19,646 nt of DNA from NCBI GenBank assembly GCA_937889855.1, contig CALBYK010000261.1, positions 1 through 19,646 of the forward strand. Direction: 5' to 3'. A model generated the notes under the pieces. It saw nothing but the letters and a program-made list of their open reading frames with translations, was not told where the DNA came from and searched no databases. The stretch comes from an uncultured Prevotella sp. Lineage in GTDB: Bacteria; Bacteroidota; Bacteroidia; Bacteroidales; Bacteroidaceae. The position numbers and the translations under genes are program-made. Within the stretch, counting starts at the first letter, position 1. The number at the start of each line of letters is the position of its first letter. Below are positions 1 through 9,936 of this stretch, in pieces.

Positions 1-82
1 GAAATTCTCATAAATAGCTCATTTTAAGCTATTCAGCAGAATTTAGCGTATTTTTATGGGAAAAACTTTTTCTGAAGTGAAC

Positions 83-130
83 AAACAATAAAGCGGGACT
101 CCCAAGACTGGGAATCCCGCTTTATTGTTT
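83..130 (-). terminator. Intrinsic terminator of the large secreted-protein gene
   Basis: Two 22-nt arms (83-104 and 109-130) pair with a single mismatch around a 4-nt loop (AGAC). The stem has a G+C-rich core and A/T-rich ends, so on either strand the 3' arm ends in a T-rich run. It lies 20 bp beyond the stop codon of the minus-strand gene and very probably ends its transcript. Because it is symmetric it may also stop a plus-strand gene entering from the left of the window. Bases 1-82 hold no recognisable gene, only a small 7-bp inverted repeat (13-19 with 27-33). Confidence 0.85.
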
Positions 131-150
131 AATCATCATCAATGCATATC

Positions 151-3100
151 TTACTTCAATATGTAAGTTCTGCCATTGATGACGTATACGCCAGGCTGCA
201 AGCCGTTGAGAGAGGCTGCGCCGAGCATAACGGTCTTGCCGTCGAGAGTGTAGACATTATACTCAGAGGCGTTCTCGATGGTCTCGATAGCCTCGATTGA
301 GGTCGCGAGAGTGGCCGTGTTGGAGAATGCGCTCTCTGTGGTGTTGCCCTGGCTGTCGCGGAAGACTATGGTAACGTTATACTTGCCGTTGCCAGCACCA
401 GCCTCCGTGTCGGTGTAGCTCAATGTAGAGCCATCCACGGAAGCGATGAGCTCGCCGTCGCGGTAGATGTTGTAGCCAACAATCTCGTCGTTGCTGCACT
501 CGGACGCTATCTCATAAGTGATGTCGTCAACACCAAAGAGGTAAGCCTGATCGGCAGGCGTGTTCTGGTGTATGGCGAAGTACTGTGAGCCCTTAGGCAA
601 TGACACGGTCACACGCTTCCAGTTGGTGTCCTCCGTTGCCGGAGTGTCGCCGTCGGCTTTTTCAGACGCCACCTTCTTGAAGTTTGACACCTTGTTGGAG
701 CCAAGCGACACGAGCACGTCGAAGGTCTCGGTGTATGGGCTGTCGGAGCTTGCGCATATATTGTTCACGTAGAACGAAACGGTCTGCGCGTTGCCCGAGA
801 GTTTCGGAGAGATGAGCCAGTTGTCGCCATCAACGAATCCGCTCTGGCTGTCGTCCTGAGGCTCTGTCCACTCGTATGGCACGGCAGCATACTGGTTGCC
901 GCTGTGGGCGTCGTAGCCAGGATAAACGTCGAGGATGTTGCCCTCGTTGATGCAGGTGGCTGGGTCGAAGATGATGAACGCGAACTTCTCGCCCTTGAAC
1001 GGGCTCTCATACTCGCCGAAGAGGTTGCATGCCTCGGCGTCAGGATTGCCGTTGACGAGAGTCCAGTCGCCGAACGATGTCGACCACGGAGTATAGCTCT
1101 CGAACGACTCGGTGACGGTCTCAACACCATTGTCAGAAGGCTTGCTCCAGGTGAGGCTTACGCCGCCATCGGCAGAGGATGCGCCAAGGTCGCTCACTGT
1201 GGCGGTCTTCACCGGCGACACGTTCACTACCTTCTTGTCTGTAGAGTTGTCGGTGTCGTTCTGGTCGAGGTCGTACACCACGGTGGCATAAAGCTCGGCA
1301 CGGTTGCCAGCGTTTGCAGGAACGCCGAAGCTGAGGTCAACCGTTGCTGAGGCGAATGAGGCGAGCGTGCTCTCCACCGTCTTCTCTGCCACCTTCTTCT
1401 TGTTGAGATAAAGCTCAACGCCAAATCCGGCGGCATCCTTCAAGCCGTAGTTCTTCACCTCAACCTGCGCCTTTGCCTGGCGGCCTGCCTTGAGGTTGTC
1501 GTCAACCTTCAGGCCTGTAGCTGCGAGGTTGTAGTCGATGTTGTCAACCACGTTTATGTTGTCAACATATATTGCCGGGTTGTTCTGGCGACTGATGCCC
1601 TTGAACTTGCACACAATTGACTTCTCGCTCTTGAACTCGGAGAGGTCGACGTCGCATGTCTTCCAGCCCGTCTCGCTGCCCTCGTTGGAGATGGCCTTCA
1701 CAACCTTCTCCGTTCCGTCGGGAAGCTTGACGATAGCCTCGAGGTCGCACTTGCCGGAGATGTTGTAGCTGAAGTGGAGCTGCGGGTTCTTCGCGTTGGC
1801 GAGTGTTGTCTTTGCCACGCAGAATGCCGACTCGTCACCGCTCTTTATAGTGTAGCTTGCGCCGGAGTTAGTCTGGTAAGGAGTCCACATAACGCAACCG
1901 CCGTCGTTGTCGGCCGACTCCCATGTAGAGGTCATCCACTGTGCGGCTGTAGAACGGTTGTTCACGGCGTCGTTGTTCTCAGTCCAGCAAAGCTCGTTGT
2001 CAACATATCCGTCGGCAAACGACTCGCGGAACGGCAGCTTGATGGACGGGCCTACAACCATGCTCGAAGAGAACACGTAGTTGGTCTGTATCTGCTCGCG
2101 TCCCTCGGTATGTGCAGCCACGGTGTAGAGGCTCTGCTTTCCGTCGTTGTAGACCGACGCTTCCGGGTCGACGCCAAGGTCGACGCTTGTCTCGCCCGGC
2201 TCGCTGACAGCGAGTCGTGAGCCGAGATACATCTGGCCGTCGCCATAGTCCTCGATGCTGTACACCGACACTTTCACGTCGTCGGGGTTGGCGTAGCCGC
2301 CATGCTCGCCCTTGCCGTCAAACTTGTCCCAAGAACTGTATATCGTTGTGCCGTTGGAGGCGATGGTGACGTTCTTCGGGTTGAGCGGCAGGTCAGTTCC
2401 CACCCATACCTTTACGGTGGCCTTGTCGCCCTCATTTTCGCCTACGAAGCCGGTCACGGTATAGGTCACCTCACCGTCGTTGGGCACGTTCTTGTCCTCA
2501 AACGACAGAGCCTCGCCGCCTGCTACCTTTCCAAACTCATGTATGAGCTTGCCGTTGCGGCGGAGCTGCACGTTGTCGAGAGTCTGAATCTTCTCGCCCT
2601 TGCCGTTAAGCGACGGGGCGTTGAAGCTAACGGTTGCCGTGAGGGCACCCTTCTCGCCCGCTTTGGCCGTTAGGTTTGTCGGGGCGGCAGGCGATATGAG
2701 CAAGGCATTGGCGTCAATCTCGACGAGGTTGAGGTTGAGCACACCGTAGTCGGGATAAGGCGACACGTTGTGGAAGCCCACATAGTAGTCGCCGTCAGCC
2801 TGCGGAGTGATGACAAACTCATACTCGGTATACTGTGAGCTGATGTTGGTCTTCTTGAAGCCCACGTTGGTGAGCTGGGCGACAGTGTTGCCGTTGCCCC
2901 ACTTCACCTCAAGCGAGTTGGGATATTTCTCGTATCTGTTGCGTGCGCGGAACTTCACGGTGTATGTGCGGTCGGCCGTGAGGCGAACCTTCGGCGTGAC
3001 GAGCCAGTCGTCGTCCGCCGTGCCCTTCTCGTCGCTGTAGTAGGTGCGCATGCACTTGTTCTCGGAGTCATACTTCCATGACTTGCCGTCACCGTTTACA

Positions 3101-4821
3101 TCAATTATAGAATAGAGCTTTGTGCCGTCAACCTTCGAGAAGTCCTCGGAATAGTCGGGCTCTATGGCGTCGCCAAACACCTCGGAGTCGCTCTTTGCGG
3201 CCTCGCTGACAGCGTCGCCGTTCTTGGCGTATACCTCGTAGAAGTGCTCGGCAAGCTCTGGGTTGACAAGAGTCTCGCTGAATGATGTCTCTGCGAGGTC
3301 CTGTGCCACAAGAGTCTTCTTCTTCGGCGTGCAGCGGTAGACATCATACTTGACGCCGGAGAGCGTGTTGCCGTTGACGTCCTTCTCCACTGGCTGCCAG
3401 AAGAGATTGATGTCGTAGCTGCCCTCCTCACGGGCCATGGTGAGGAACTCGGGAGCCATCGGCGCCACCTTGCCAACCCACTGCTTGACGGTGGCACGCT
3501 GTGAGGTGCCGCCCTCGCCGGTGATGGTCACGGCAAACTCGTAGAGTCCGCTTGAAGGTACGTTGAGAGCAACCTGCTTCTCCTCGCCCGCCTTGACGCT
3601 GCCCGTGGCAAGCTCCTCGCCGTTGGCCTTTACCGAATAGGTGAGGTTGCCCGTGAGCGTGCTGCCGCCATAGGTCTTGGTAGGAGCCTTGAACGAGAGC
3701 GTACCAGAGAGCGACTCGCCTGAGAAGCTCACCTTCAGGTTCTCGGCACGTCCCGGTGCCGCGTCGTCAACAATCTCCTGCGGGATAACCATGCCCACCA
3801 TACCGGTGGTGCTGCCGAAATCGCCAATCTTCGTGGCCTTGCCGGTCTGCAGGTCTATGGTGTAGAGGCCGGTCTGTGCCTTTGCGTCCACAGCAGCCCA
3901 ATAGAATATGTCGGTGCGCTGGTCAATCTCACCCGTCTGGGAGTAGACCTGGCTTCCGTATTCGTCAGACACGGTAAGGCTAAGGCCTGTGGCGCCGATG
4001 AGTGTCTCCGAACCGTCAACCGTGCTAATCTTGTACAGATTGCCGTCGGCTGCGACACCATAAAGCTCGTTCTTGCTTGTTATGCCAATGGCAACATACT
4101 TGCGCTCGGCGTCGCCGAACGACGTGAACTGCTCGGTCTCGTAGTCGACCGTGCCCCACTCAAATCCACTGAGGTCTTCCTTGTAGAACTCGCCGTACAC
4201 CGTGCCGTCTGCAGCCATGGCTGTCTCCTGCGCTATGAGCCGGCAGCTTGCGCTCGGGAAGAGTCCGGTCTCGTCGTCGATGGCTGTCCAGTCGGTTGTG
4301 TTGAACGCGAAGCGGTAAGGACTTGCATACTCAGGTCCATATTCCGCACTCGCCATGTCGGCATAAACGCCATATAGCTTCGAGCCCTTGAGCTGCACGC
4401 CATAACGTGCCACAAGAGAGGTCGGGGCAGGACTCTCGGTATTGAGCCATTGGGGAGTGATGCTGGCCTTAGGTGTGAACGAGTAGAAACCGTAGTTGTC
4501 GGTTGTATATATATTTGCCCAAATAACGGTTCCGTTAGGAGCCTTCATGGGCACCTGCGCAACGGGCTGCTTAAAGGGTACCGGCATGCCTGCCTTCGAC
4601 TGGCGCAGGTTGGTTTTCGACTGTCCAAGGAGAAGGTTGCTTGCAAGAAGGGGATACTTCTTGCGGAACTTCTCCATCTCGTCAAGGCGCTGCTGCATGG
4701 TGAGCTTCTTGGCTATACGTGGCTGACCGGGCGCAAACGATGTCTGCGCCATCAGTGTGGGAGCCGCGATAAAGCTCATAACCACCGAACAAAACGCTTT
4801 GTTCAAAAAAAGATTCTTCAT
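151..4821 (-). CDS. Large secreted multi-domain protein (beta-propeller-like, Fn3, choice-of-anchor J, CARDB-like) with type IX secretion-like C-terminus
   Basis: This encodes 1556 residues. The N-terminus is a signal peptide with a hydrophobic stretch ending near LMAQ (about residue 25). Residues about 85-350 hold short repeats of the kind LYKIS..DG and YTIDLQTGKATKIG, as in beta-propeller or NHL-like domains. Fibronectin type III-like modules follow. Three jelly-roll segments of choice-of-anchor J/MAM-like type lie near 555-707 (marker DDWLVTPK), 930-1095 and 1215-1440 (marker DNWLISPK). A CARDB-like segment lies near 1105-1200. The last about 40 residues (VYTLDGK...LQPGVYVINGR) match the type A C-terminal signal of type IX secretion substrates. 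I see no catalytic motif, so a surface adhesin or glycan- or protein-binding role is an inference. It has its own promoter and terminator and diverges from the neighbouring SusC operon. Its substrate is unknown. Confidence 0.85.
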   Translation of the reverse strand: MKNLFLNKAFCSVVMSFIAAPTLMAQTSFAPGQPRIAKKLTMQQRLDEMEKFRKKYPLLASNLLLGQSKTNLRQSKAGMPVPFKQPVAQVPMKAPNGTVIWANIYTTDNYGFYSFTPKASITPQWLNTESPAPTSLVARYGVQLKGSKLYGVYADMASAEYGPEYASPYRFAFNTTDWTAIDDETGLFPSASCRLIAQETAMAADGTVYGEFYKEDLSGFEWGTVDYETEQFTSFGDAERKYVAIGITSKNELYGVAADGNLYKISTVDGSETLIGATGLSLTVSDEYGSQVYSQTGEIDQRTDIFYWAAVDAKAQTGLYTIDLQTGKATKIGDFGSTTGMVGMVIPQEIVDDAAPGRAENLKVSFSGESLSGTLSFKAPTKTYGGSTLTGNLTYSVKANGEELATGSVKAGEEKQVALNVPSSGLYEFAVTITGEGGTSQRATVKQWVGKVAPMAPEFLTMAREEGSYDINLFWQPVEKDVNGNTLSGVKYDVYRCTPKKKTLVAQDLAETSFSETLVNPELAEHFYEVYAKNGDAVSEAAKSDSEVFGDAIEPDYSEDFSKVDGTKLYSIIDVNGDGKSWKYDSENKCMRTYYSDEKGTADDDWLVTPKVRLTADRTYTVKFRARNRYEKYPNSLEVKWGNGNTVAQLTNVGFKKTNISSQYTEYEFVITPQADGDYYVGFHNVSPYPDYGVLNLNLVEIDANALLISPAAPTNLTAKAGEKGALTATVSFNAPSLNGKGEKIQTLDNVQLRRNGKLIHEFGKVAGGEALSFEDKNVPNDGEVTYTVTGFVGENEGDKATVKVWVGTDLPLNPKNVTIASNGTTIYSSWDKFDGKGEHGGYANPDDVKVSVYSIEDYGDGQMYLGSRLAVSEPGETSVDLGVDPEASVYNDGKQSLYTVAAHTEGREQIQTNYVFSSSMVVGPSIKLPFRESFADGYVDNELCWTENNDAVNNRSTAAQWMTSTWESADNDGGCVMWTPYQTNSGASYTIKSGDESAFCVAKTTLANAKNPQLHFSYNISGKCDLEAIVKLPDGTEKVVKAISNEGSETGWKTCDVDLSEFKSEKSIVCKFKGISRQNNPAIYVDNINVVDNIDYNLAATGLKVDDNLKAGRQAKAQVEVKNYGLKDAAGFGVELYLNKKKVAEKTVESTLASFASATVDLSFGVPANAGNRAELYATVVYDLDQNDTDNSTDKKVVNVSPVKTATVSDLGASSADGGVSLTWSKPSDNGVETVTESFESYTPWSTSFGDWTLVNGNPDAEACNLFGEYESPFKGEKFAFIIFDPATCINEGNILDVYPGYDAHSGNQYAAVPYEWTEPQDDSQSGFVDGDNWLISPKLSGNAQTVSFYVNNICASSDSPYTETFDVLVSLGSNKVSNFKKVASEKADGDTPATEDTNWKRVTVSLPKGSQYFAIHQNTPADQAYLFGVDDITYEIASECSNDEIVGYNIYRDGELIASVDGSTLSYTDTEAGAGNGKYNVTIVFRDSQGNTTESAFSNTATLATSIEAIETIENASEYNVYTLDGKTVMLGAASLNGLQPGVYVINGRTYILK

Positions 4822-4955
4822 AAAAGATATATTAGGTATATTAATTGTTTTTATTGACTTTTCTTATTTTCGTTTTAGTGACTTGTATTTCACTTATTGG
4901 CTTACATTTTAGTAATCAGCAAACGAAAGCAGGCGTTTCGCTTACGTTTTGCTCG

Positions 4956-4987
4956 CAAAGTTAACCATATAATTTCATTTAGCCAAA
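4956..4987 (-). promoter_or_regulatory. Bacteroidota-type promoter for the large secreted-protein gene
   Basis: On the minus strand a -33 element TTTG (4984-4987) is followed after 20 nt by TAACTTTG (4956-4963). This is an exact match to the TAnnTTTG -7 consensus of Bacteroidota primary-sigma promoters. Transcription would begin near 4949, giving a leader of about 125 nt before the ATG at 4821. Confidence 0.7.
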
Positions 4988-5062
4988 CAAATAGTATGTT
5001 TTTTTCATAATTATTAAATTCGCCATGCTTTCAGGCACTCTGTATAAAACAAGTTAAAAAAT

Positions 5063-5093
5063 TTTGAAAAGGTACAATTTATTTGTACTTTCG
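5063..5093 (+). promoter_or_regulatory. Bacteroidota-type promoter for the SusC/SusD/GH18 operon
   Basis: A TTTG element at 5063-5066 is followed after 19 nt by TACTTTCG at 5086-5093, one base from the TAnnTTTG consensus. The expected start is near 5100, about 105 nt before the susC-like ATG. No operator or sigma-factor-specific motif could be recognised, so how the operon is induced cannot be read from here. Confidence 0.65.
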
Positions 5094-5205
5094 CAGACTG
5101 ACAAATAAAATACGCATAAAAAACACCCTACCGGAAAATAAGCAAACACCCCTCAAAGACGAGACAAACCAACTCTATTACAAGAAATTAACAGCATTGT
5201 AGATT

Positions 5206-8200
5206 ATGAAATCTAATCAAATCGTGGAAAAAATGATGTGCAAGCGTAGCGTAGCCGCACTTTCACTGCTTGCTTCCATGTCGCTGTCGGGATATGCGGC
5301 AAAGTCGGCTCCGGCCTTGCCCACCTCATTCCCCGACACCGAAAACATGGCTCAGGACGCCAAAGGCGTAGTAACAGGAACCGTTGTAGACAAGGCAGGC
5401 GAACCGCTCATCGGCGTAAGCGTGAAGGTTGTTGGCACGAAGGAAGTGACCGTCACCGACATTGACGGCAAATTCACCGTGAAGGCCCGTCCAGGACAGG
5501 AACTCGAGCTGACATACATGGGCTACTCCGCCCTTAAAAGTAAGGCTACGGCTTCCCCGATGCGGCTTACGATGGCAGAGAATACACAGGTGCTCTCCGA
5601 CGTAGTCGTGACGGCACTCGGCATCAAGCGCTCTGAGAAGGCCCTCTCGTACAACGTGCAGAAGATGGGCGGCGAGAACCTCACGGAGGTGAAGAACGCC
5701 AACTTCATGAACTCGCTCTCCGGCAAGGTGGCTGGCGTGAACATCAACGCCTCGTCAGCCGGCATGGGCGGAGCAACACGTGTGGTGATGCGCGGACCGA
5801 AGTCAATCTCGCAGTCGAACCAGGCTCTGTACGTAATCGACGGTGTGCCTATTAACAACCGCTCCGAAGGCGGCAACTCCAACTCAATATACGCCACACA
5901 GCCGGGCGGAGAGGGCATCTCCGACCTCAACCCCGAGGACATCGAGTCTATCTCCGTGCTCTCAGGTCCGGCAGCCGCGGCCCTCTACGGCTCGGCGGCA
6001 GCCCAGGGCGTGATAATGATTACCACAAAGAAGGGCAAGGAAGGCAAGGTGAGCGTGGCGATATCACACAGCTCACAGTTCTCGCGTCCGTTCGTGTCGC
6101 CCGAGTTCCAAAACTCGTACATCAACCGTCCGGGCGAGGTGAAGTCGTGGGGCGAGAAGGCCGCGTCACCGTATGGCGCATACGACCCTATGGACTTCTT
6201 CAACACCGGCTCCAACATCCAGAACAACGTTGCCATCACAGCTGGCTCAGAGAAAAACCAGACCTACCTCTCTGTAGGCTCAACAAACGCTGACGGCATC
6301 ATTACCAACAACACATACGACCGCTACAACGTCACGTTCCGCAACTCGACGTCAATGCTCGACGACAAGCTCACGCTCGACTTCTCGTTCAACTACATCA
6401 AGGAGCGCGACAAGAATCTCATGGCACAGGGACAGTACTTCAACCCGCTCCCCGCCCTCTACCTCTTTCCACGAGGCGAGTCGTTCGACGCCATACGCAC
6501 GTTTGAGGTGTGGGACGCCTCACGCGGCATATACACGCAGAACTGGAACTACGGCAACGCGCTACAGATGCAGAATCCTTACTGGATTGCTAAGCGCATG
6601 AACCGCACCAACGACCGCTCACGCTACATGCTCAGCGGCTCCATAAAATACAAGATAACCGACTGGCTCGACGTAACCGGACGCATGCGCTGGGACGACA
6701 CCCGGACAAAGGCGGAGGACAAGCGCTACGCCTCGACCATCGACATCTTCGCCCACTCAAAGTATGGCTTCTACGGCTACAACAACGCCGCCGACCGCAA
6801 CCTGTACGCCGACATCATGGCTAACGTCAACAAGACCTTCGGCGACTACTCCATCGGCGCCAACATAGGAGCGTCGCTCTCACGCACACACTACACCCAG
6901 GAAGGCTACCAGGGCGGACTCAAGTCGCCCTCAAACGTGTTCACGCCAAACAACATAGACTACGGACAGGTGACCAACGACAACCGTCCTATCTTCGAGG
7001 GCAACCGACACAACATCAACTCCGCATTCGCCAACGTGGAGCTGGGATGGCGCTCAATGCTCTACCTCACGCTCACGGGACGCAACGACTGGGACTCGGC
7101 TCTCGCCGGGACAACGCACGAGTCGTTCTTCTATCCATCGGTGGGCGTGTCGGCCGTCATCTCTCAAATGGCGAAGATGCCAGAATGGATTAACTACCTG
7201 AAGGTGCGCGGCTCATGGGCATCGGTGGGCTCTGCCATCTCGCCAAACATCTCGTCAGGCGCACGCTATGAGTACAACCCGGCATCGGGCACATACAAGA
7301 CCGTAACCTACAAGTTCCCAAAGACGTTCTATCCGGAGCGCACCAACTCATGGGAGGCCGGACTCACGGCGCGCTTCCTCAACAACGCCCTCACACTTGA
7401 CGTCACGCTCTACCAGTCGAACACCAAGAAGCAGACCTTCCTGCGCTCCATCACAGCCGGCGAGGGATATGACAAGGAATACATACAGACCGGCAACGTG
7501 CGCAACCAGGGTATAGAACTGTCGCTCGGATACAACAAGACGTGGGGCGACTTCACATGGAACCCGACGCTCACATTCTCCGCCAACCGCAACAAAATCA
7601 TCACCCTCTTCGACGATGTAGCCGAGAGCGACAACTACCTCAAGCAGGGCGGACTCAACGGATGTGACATCATCCTCAAGGAGGGCGGCACCATGGGCGA
7701 CGTGTACATGTCGACCGACTTCGCACGCGACGCCGAGGGCAACATCCTCATCGACAACGGCAAGGTGAAGCAGGTGAACCTCGACAACCCGCAGTATCGC
7801 GGAAGCGTGCTTCCGAAAGCCAACATCGGATTCTCGAACGAGTTCTCATGGAAAGGCATCAACCTCGGATTCCTCATCACGGCACGCCTGGGCGGCATAT
7901 GCATGTCGCAGACCCAGGCCATTCTCGACGCATACGGCGTGTCGAAGGCATCGGCCGTGGCACGCGACAACGGCGGCATACCTGTCAACACCGGCAAGGT
8001 ATCGGCAGAAAACTACTACTCTGTAGTGGGCGGCGACAACCCCATCTGGTCTGAATACATCTACTCAGCCACCAACGTGCGCCTGCAGGAGGCACACATC
8101 AGCTACACCCTGCCACGCTCCATCATGGGCAAGGTAGGCCTGACGCTCGGACTTACCGCCAGCAACCTCTTCATGATTTACAACAAGGCACCTTTCGACC

Positions 8201-8301
8201 CGGAGTCGGTAGCCTCAACAGGCACCTACTACCAAGGCTTCGACTACTTCATGCAGCCAAGCCTGCGCTCGCTCGGATTCAGCGTGAAGGTGAACTTCTA
8301 A
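5206..8301 (+). CDS. susC-like: SusC/RagA-family TonB-linked outer-membrane transporter
   Basis: This is the 1031-residue outer-membrane channel of a polysaccharide utilisation locus, which imports oligosaccharides using TonB energy. After a signal peptide (hydrophobic ALSLLASMSLSGYAA) comes a CarboxypepD_reg-like domain at about residues 53-120 (GTVVDKAGEPLIGVSVKV...DGKFTV). A TonB-box-like DVVVTALGIKR and a plug domain follow to about 275, with the family signatures ALYVIDGVPINN and ALYGSAAAQGVIMITTKKG. The remaining about 750 residues form the beta-barrel and end in the aromatic VKVNF typical of outer-membrane barrels. Length and order are normal for SusC. It is the first gene of the operon and sits 31 bp before the SusD-like partner, with which it would form a lidded complex. 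There is no extra N-terminal signalling domain of the kind used by ECF sigma/anti-sigma regulated SusC proteins. Substrate class is inferred from the downstream GH18. Confidence 0.96.
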   Translation: MKSNQIVEKMMCKRSVAALSLLASMSLSGYAAKSAPALPTSFPDTENMAQDAKGVVTGTVVDKAGEPLIGVSVKVVGTKEVTVTDIDGKFTVKARPGQELELTYMGYSALKSKATASPMRLTMAENTQVLSDVVVTALGIKRSEKALSYNVQKMGGENLTEVKNANFMNSLSGKVAGVNINASSAGMGGATRVVMRGPKSISQSNQALYVIDGVPINNRSEGGNSNSIYATQPGGEGISDLNPEDIESISVLSGPAAAALYGSAAAQGVIMITTKKGKEGKVSVAISHSSQFSRPFVSPEFQNSYINRPGEVKSWGEKAASPYGAYDPMDFFNTGSNIQNNVAITAGSEKNQTYLSVGSTNADGIITNNTYDRYNVTFRNSTSMLDDKLTLDFSFNYIKERDKNLMAQGQYFNPLPALYLFPRGESFDAIRTFEVWDASRGIYTQNWNYGNALQMQNPYWIAKRMNRTNDRSRYMLSGSIKYKITDWLDVTGRMRWDDTRTKAEDKRYASTIDIFAHSKYGFYGYNNAADRNLYADIMANVNKTFGDYSIGANIGASLSRTHYTQEGYQGGLKSPSNVFTPNNIDYGQVTNDNRPIFEGNRHNINSAFANVELGWRSMLYLTLTGRNDWDSALAGTTHESFFYPSVGVSAVISQMAKMPEWINYLKVRGSWASVGSAISPNISSGARYEYNPASGTYKTVTYKFPKTFYPERTNSWEAGLTARFLNNALTLDVTLYQSNTKKQTFLRSITAGEGYDKEYIQTGNVRNQGIELSLGYNKTWGDFTWNPTLTFSANRNKIITLFDDVAESDNYLKQGGLNGCDIILKEGGTMGDVYMSTDFARDAEGNILIDNGKVKQVNLDNPQYRGSVLPKANIGFSNEFSWKGINLGFLITARLGGICMSQTQAILDAYGVSKASAVARDNGGIPVNTGKVSAENYYSVVGGDNPIWSEYIYSATNVRLQEAHISYTLPRSIMGKVGLTLGLTASNLFMIYNKAPFDPESVASTGTYYQGFDYFMQPSLRSLGFSVKVNF

Positions 8302-8332
8302 CTCCACTCACTATTTTAAAAACCGAATAGTA

Positions 8333-9892
8333 ATGAAAACTAACATCTCAAATATACCGGGCATGCTCCTTCTCGGAGCGGCATGCCTCATTGGCGCAGG
8401 CTCACTCACATCGTGCACCGACGGGTTCGACAACGCCAACCGTCCAGCCAACAAGATTGACGGCGAGGAGATAAACCGCGACAGCTATGCCGCCGGAGCC
8501 TTCCTCATACAGCTCCAGAACGAGGCCTACCCGGAGCAGGAAAACACTTATCAGATGAACCAGGACCTCATCGGCAACTACCTCGGACGCTACATGACAT
8601 ACGCCAACGACGGATTCAGCCAGAAGAACTTCGCGCTCTTCAACGCGCCCAACGGATGGGTGCGCTATCCGTTCGCCGACTCAACGCCTAAGGTGGTGTC
8701 GGCTTTCAAGGAAGTGGAGCGACTCTCAGGCGGCGAGGGCATCAACTACGCATGGGCTCTCATCCTGCGCGCGCAATGCTTCCAACGCCTCACCGACATG
8801 TACGGACCGTTCCCTATCGGAGCCGAGGAGGACGCCAACGCCTACAGCTCGCAGGAAACAATATACAGGAGCCTCATAGCCGACCTCAACAAGGCTATAT
8901 CAATCCTGCAGCCAATGATCGCAGCCGACCCGAGCCTCACAGCCAACGCCGACGCCGACCACGTGTATGGCGGCAACATGGCCAACTGGCTCAAGTATGC
9001 CAACTCGCTTAAGCTCCGCATGGCTATACGCATGCGCTTTGCCGACACGGCATTTGCCAAGCAGTGTGGCGAGGAGGCCGTGGCAAACGGTGTCATCACG
9101 TCCAACGACGAGAACCTCTGCATCACATACACTCCTAATGGACAGTACAAGACATCCGTGGAATGGGGCGACTCGCGCGCATGCGCCGACATCGACGCCT
9201 ACATGAACGGCTACAACGACCCGCGCATCACTGCCTACTTCAAGCCTACCGACACAGCCGGCCCACGCAGCGTCATCGGCTGTCTTGCCGGAGCAAAGAT
9301 AGGTAACAAGGCAACTGCCGACCTCATCTATTCTGCCGCCAACGTCACCAACACCACACGCGGCGTGTGGATGTCGGCTGCCGAGGTGACATTCTGCCGC
9401 GCCGAGGGCGCACTCGCAGGATGGAGCGGCATGGGCGGCACAGCGGGAGAGCTATACAACCAGGCCGTCAAACTATCGTTCGAGCAATGGGGCGTCAACG
9501 GCGCCGACAATTATCTTGCCGACGACACATCTGTAGAGGCCGACTACAAGGACGCCGAGGGCGGATTCGGCAAGTCAATGCAGCACCAGTCGGACATCAC
9601 CATCAAATGGGACGACAGCGCGTCGGACGAGAAGAAGCTCGAGCGCATCATGACACAGAAGTGGATTGCCATGTTCCCCGACGGACAGGAGGCTTGGAGC
9701 GAAATCAGACGCACGGGCTACCCGAAGGTGTTCCCGACGGCTGAGTCGAACGGATCGTCACTCTATGTGCCTAACCGCATTCCTTTCGACAACCAGGAGA
9801 CGGTAAACAACGCCACCAACTACGCCAAGGCTGTGCAGCTGCTCGGTGGCGCCGACAACTACGAGACAAAGATGTGGTGGCAGAAAAAGTAG
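8333..9892 (+). CDS. susD-like: SusD/RagB-family surface glycan-binding lipoprotein
   Basis: This 519-residue lipoprotein has a lipobox (LTSC) with the acylated cysteine at residue 28, followed by TDGFDN. It resembles the SusD-like_2/RagB group. The N-terminal half is helix-rich and TPR-like (for example LILRAQCFQRLTDMYGPFP), and the C-terminal part carries the family-typical MTQKWIAMFPDGQEAWSEIRR. SusD proteins sit over the SusC barrel outside the outer membrane and capture glycan for import. It follows the susC-like gene by 31 bp and precedes the GH18 gene by 44 bp, consistent with one transcript. The ligand cannot be read from sequence; an N-glycan is inferred from the GH18 neighbour. Confidence 0.95.
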   Translation: MKTNISNIPGMLLLGAACLIGAGSLTSCTDGFDNANRPANKIDGEEINRDSYAAGAFLIQLQNEAYPEQENTYQMNQDLIGNYLGRYMTYANDGFSQKNFALFNAPNGWVRYPFADSTPKVVSAFKEVERLSGGEGINYAWALILRAQCFQRLTDMYGPFPIGAEEDANAYSSQETIYRSLIADLNKAISILQPMIAADPSLTANADADHVYGGNMANWLKYANSLKLRMAIRMRFADTAFAKQCGEEAVANGVITSNDENLCITYTPNGQYKTSVEWGDSRACADIDAYMNGYNDPRITAYFKPTDTAGPRSVIGCLAGAKIGNKATADLIYSAANVTNTTRGVWMSAAEVTFCRAEGALAGWSGMGGTAGELYNQAVKLSFEQWGVNGADNYLADDTSVEADYKDAEGGFGKSMQHQSDITIKWDDSASDEKKLERIMTQKWIAMFPDGQEAWSEIRRTGYPKVFPTAESNGSSLYVPNRIPFDNQETVNNATNYAKAVQLLGGADNYETKMWWQKK

Positions 9893-9936
9893 CAAGCACC
9901 ACCTTTCACTAATAATTACTTAATTATTCGATTGCA

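Larger units (their letters stand above)
4822..5205. other. Divergent intergenic region
   Basis: This 384-bp A+T-rich spacer lies between the start codons of the minus-strand secreted-protein gene and the plus-strand susC-like gene. It holds one well-formed promoter for each direction, listed separately; the two cores lie about 75 bp apart and do not overlap. The left transcript would have a leader of about 125 nt. Short inverted repeats sit near its beginning (CGAAA at 4924-4928 with TTTCG at 4936-4940, and GCAAACG at 4919-4925 with an imperfect partner at 4945-4952). The right leader is about 105 nt and I see no strong structure in it. I found no open reading frame or RNA gene here. Confidence 0.7.

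Noticed and set aside
1..82. End of a plus-strand gene entering from the left
   Set aside because: The stretch is A+T-rich, has stop codons and is too short to show any conserved coding pattern; only a small inverted repeat is visible.
765..2673. Several open frames of 60-150 codons overlapping the large secreted-protein gene on both strands
   Set aside because: They are low-complexity translations rich in Ser, Arg or Val, as expected of shadow frames in a long G+C-rich gene, and none has its own promoter.
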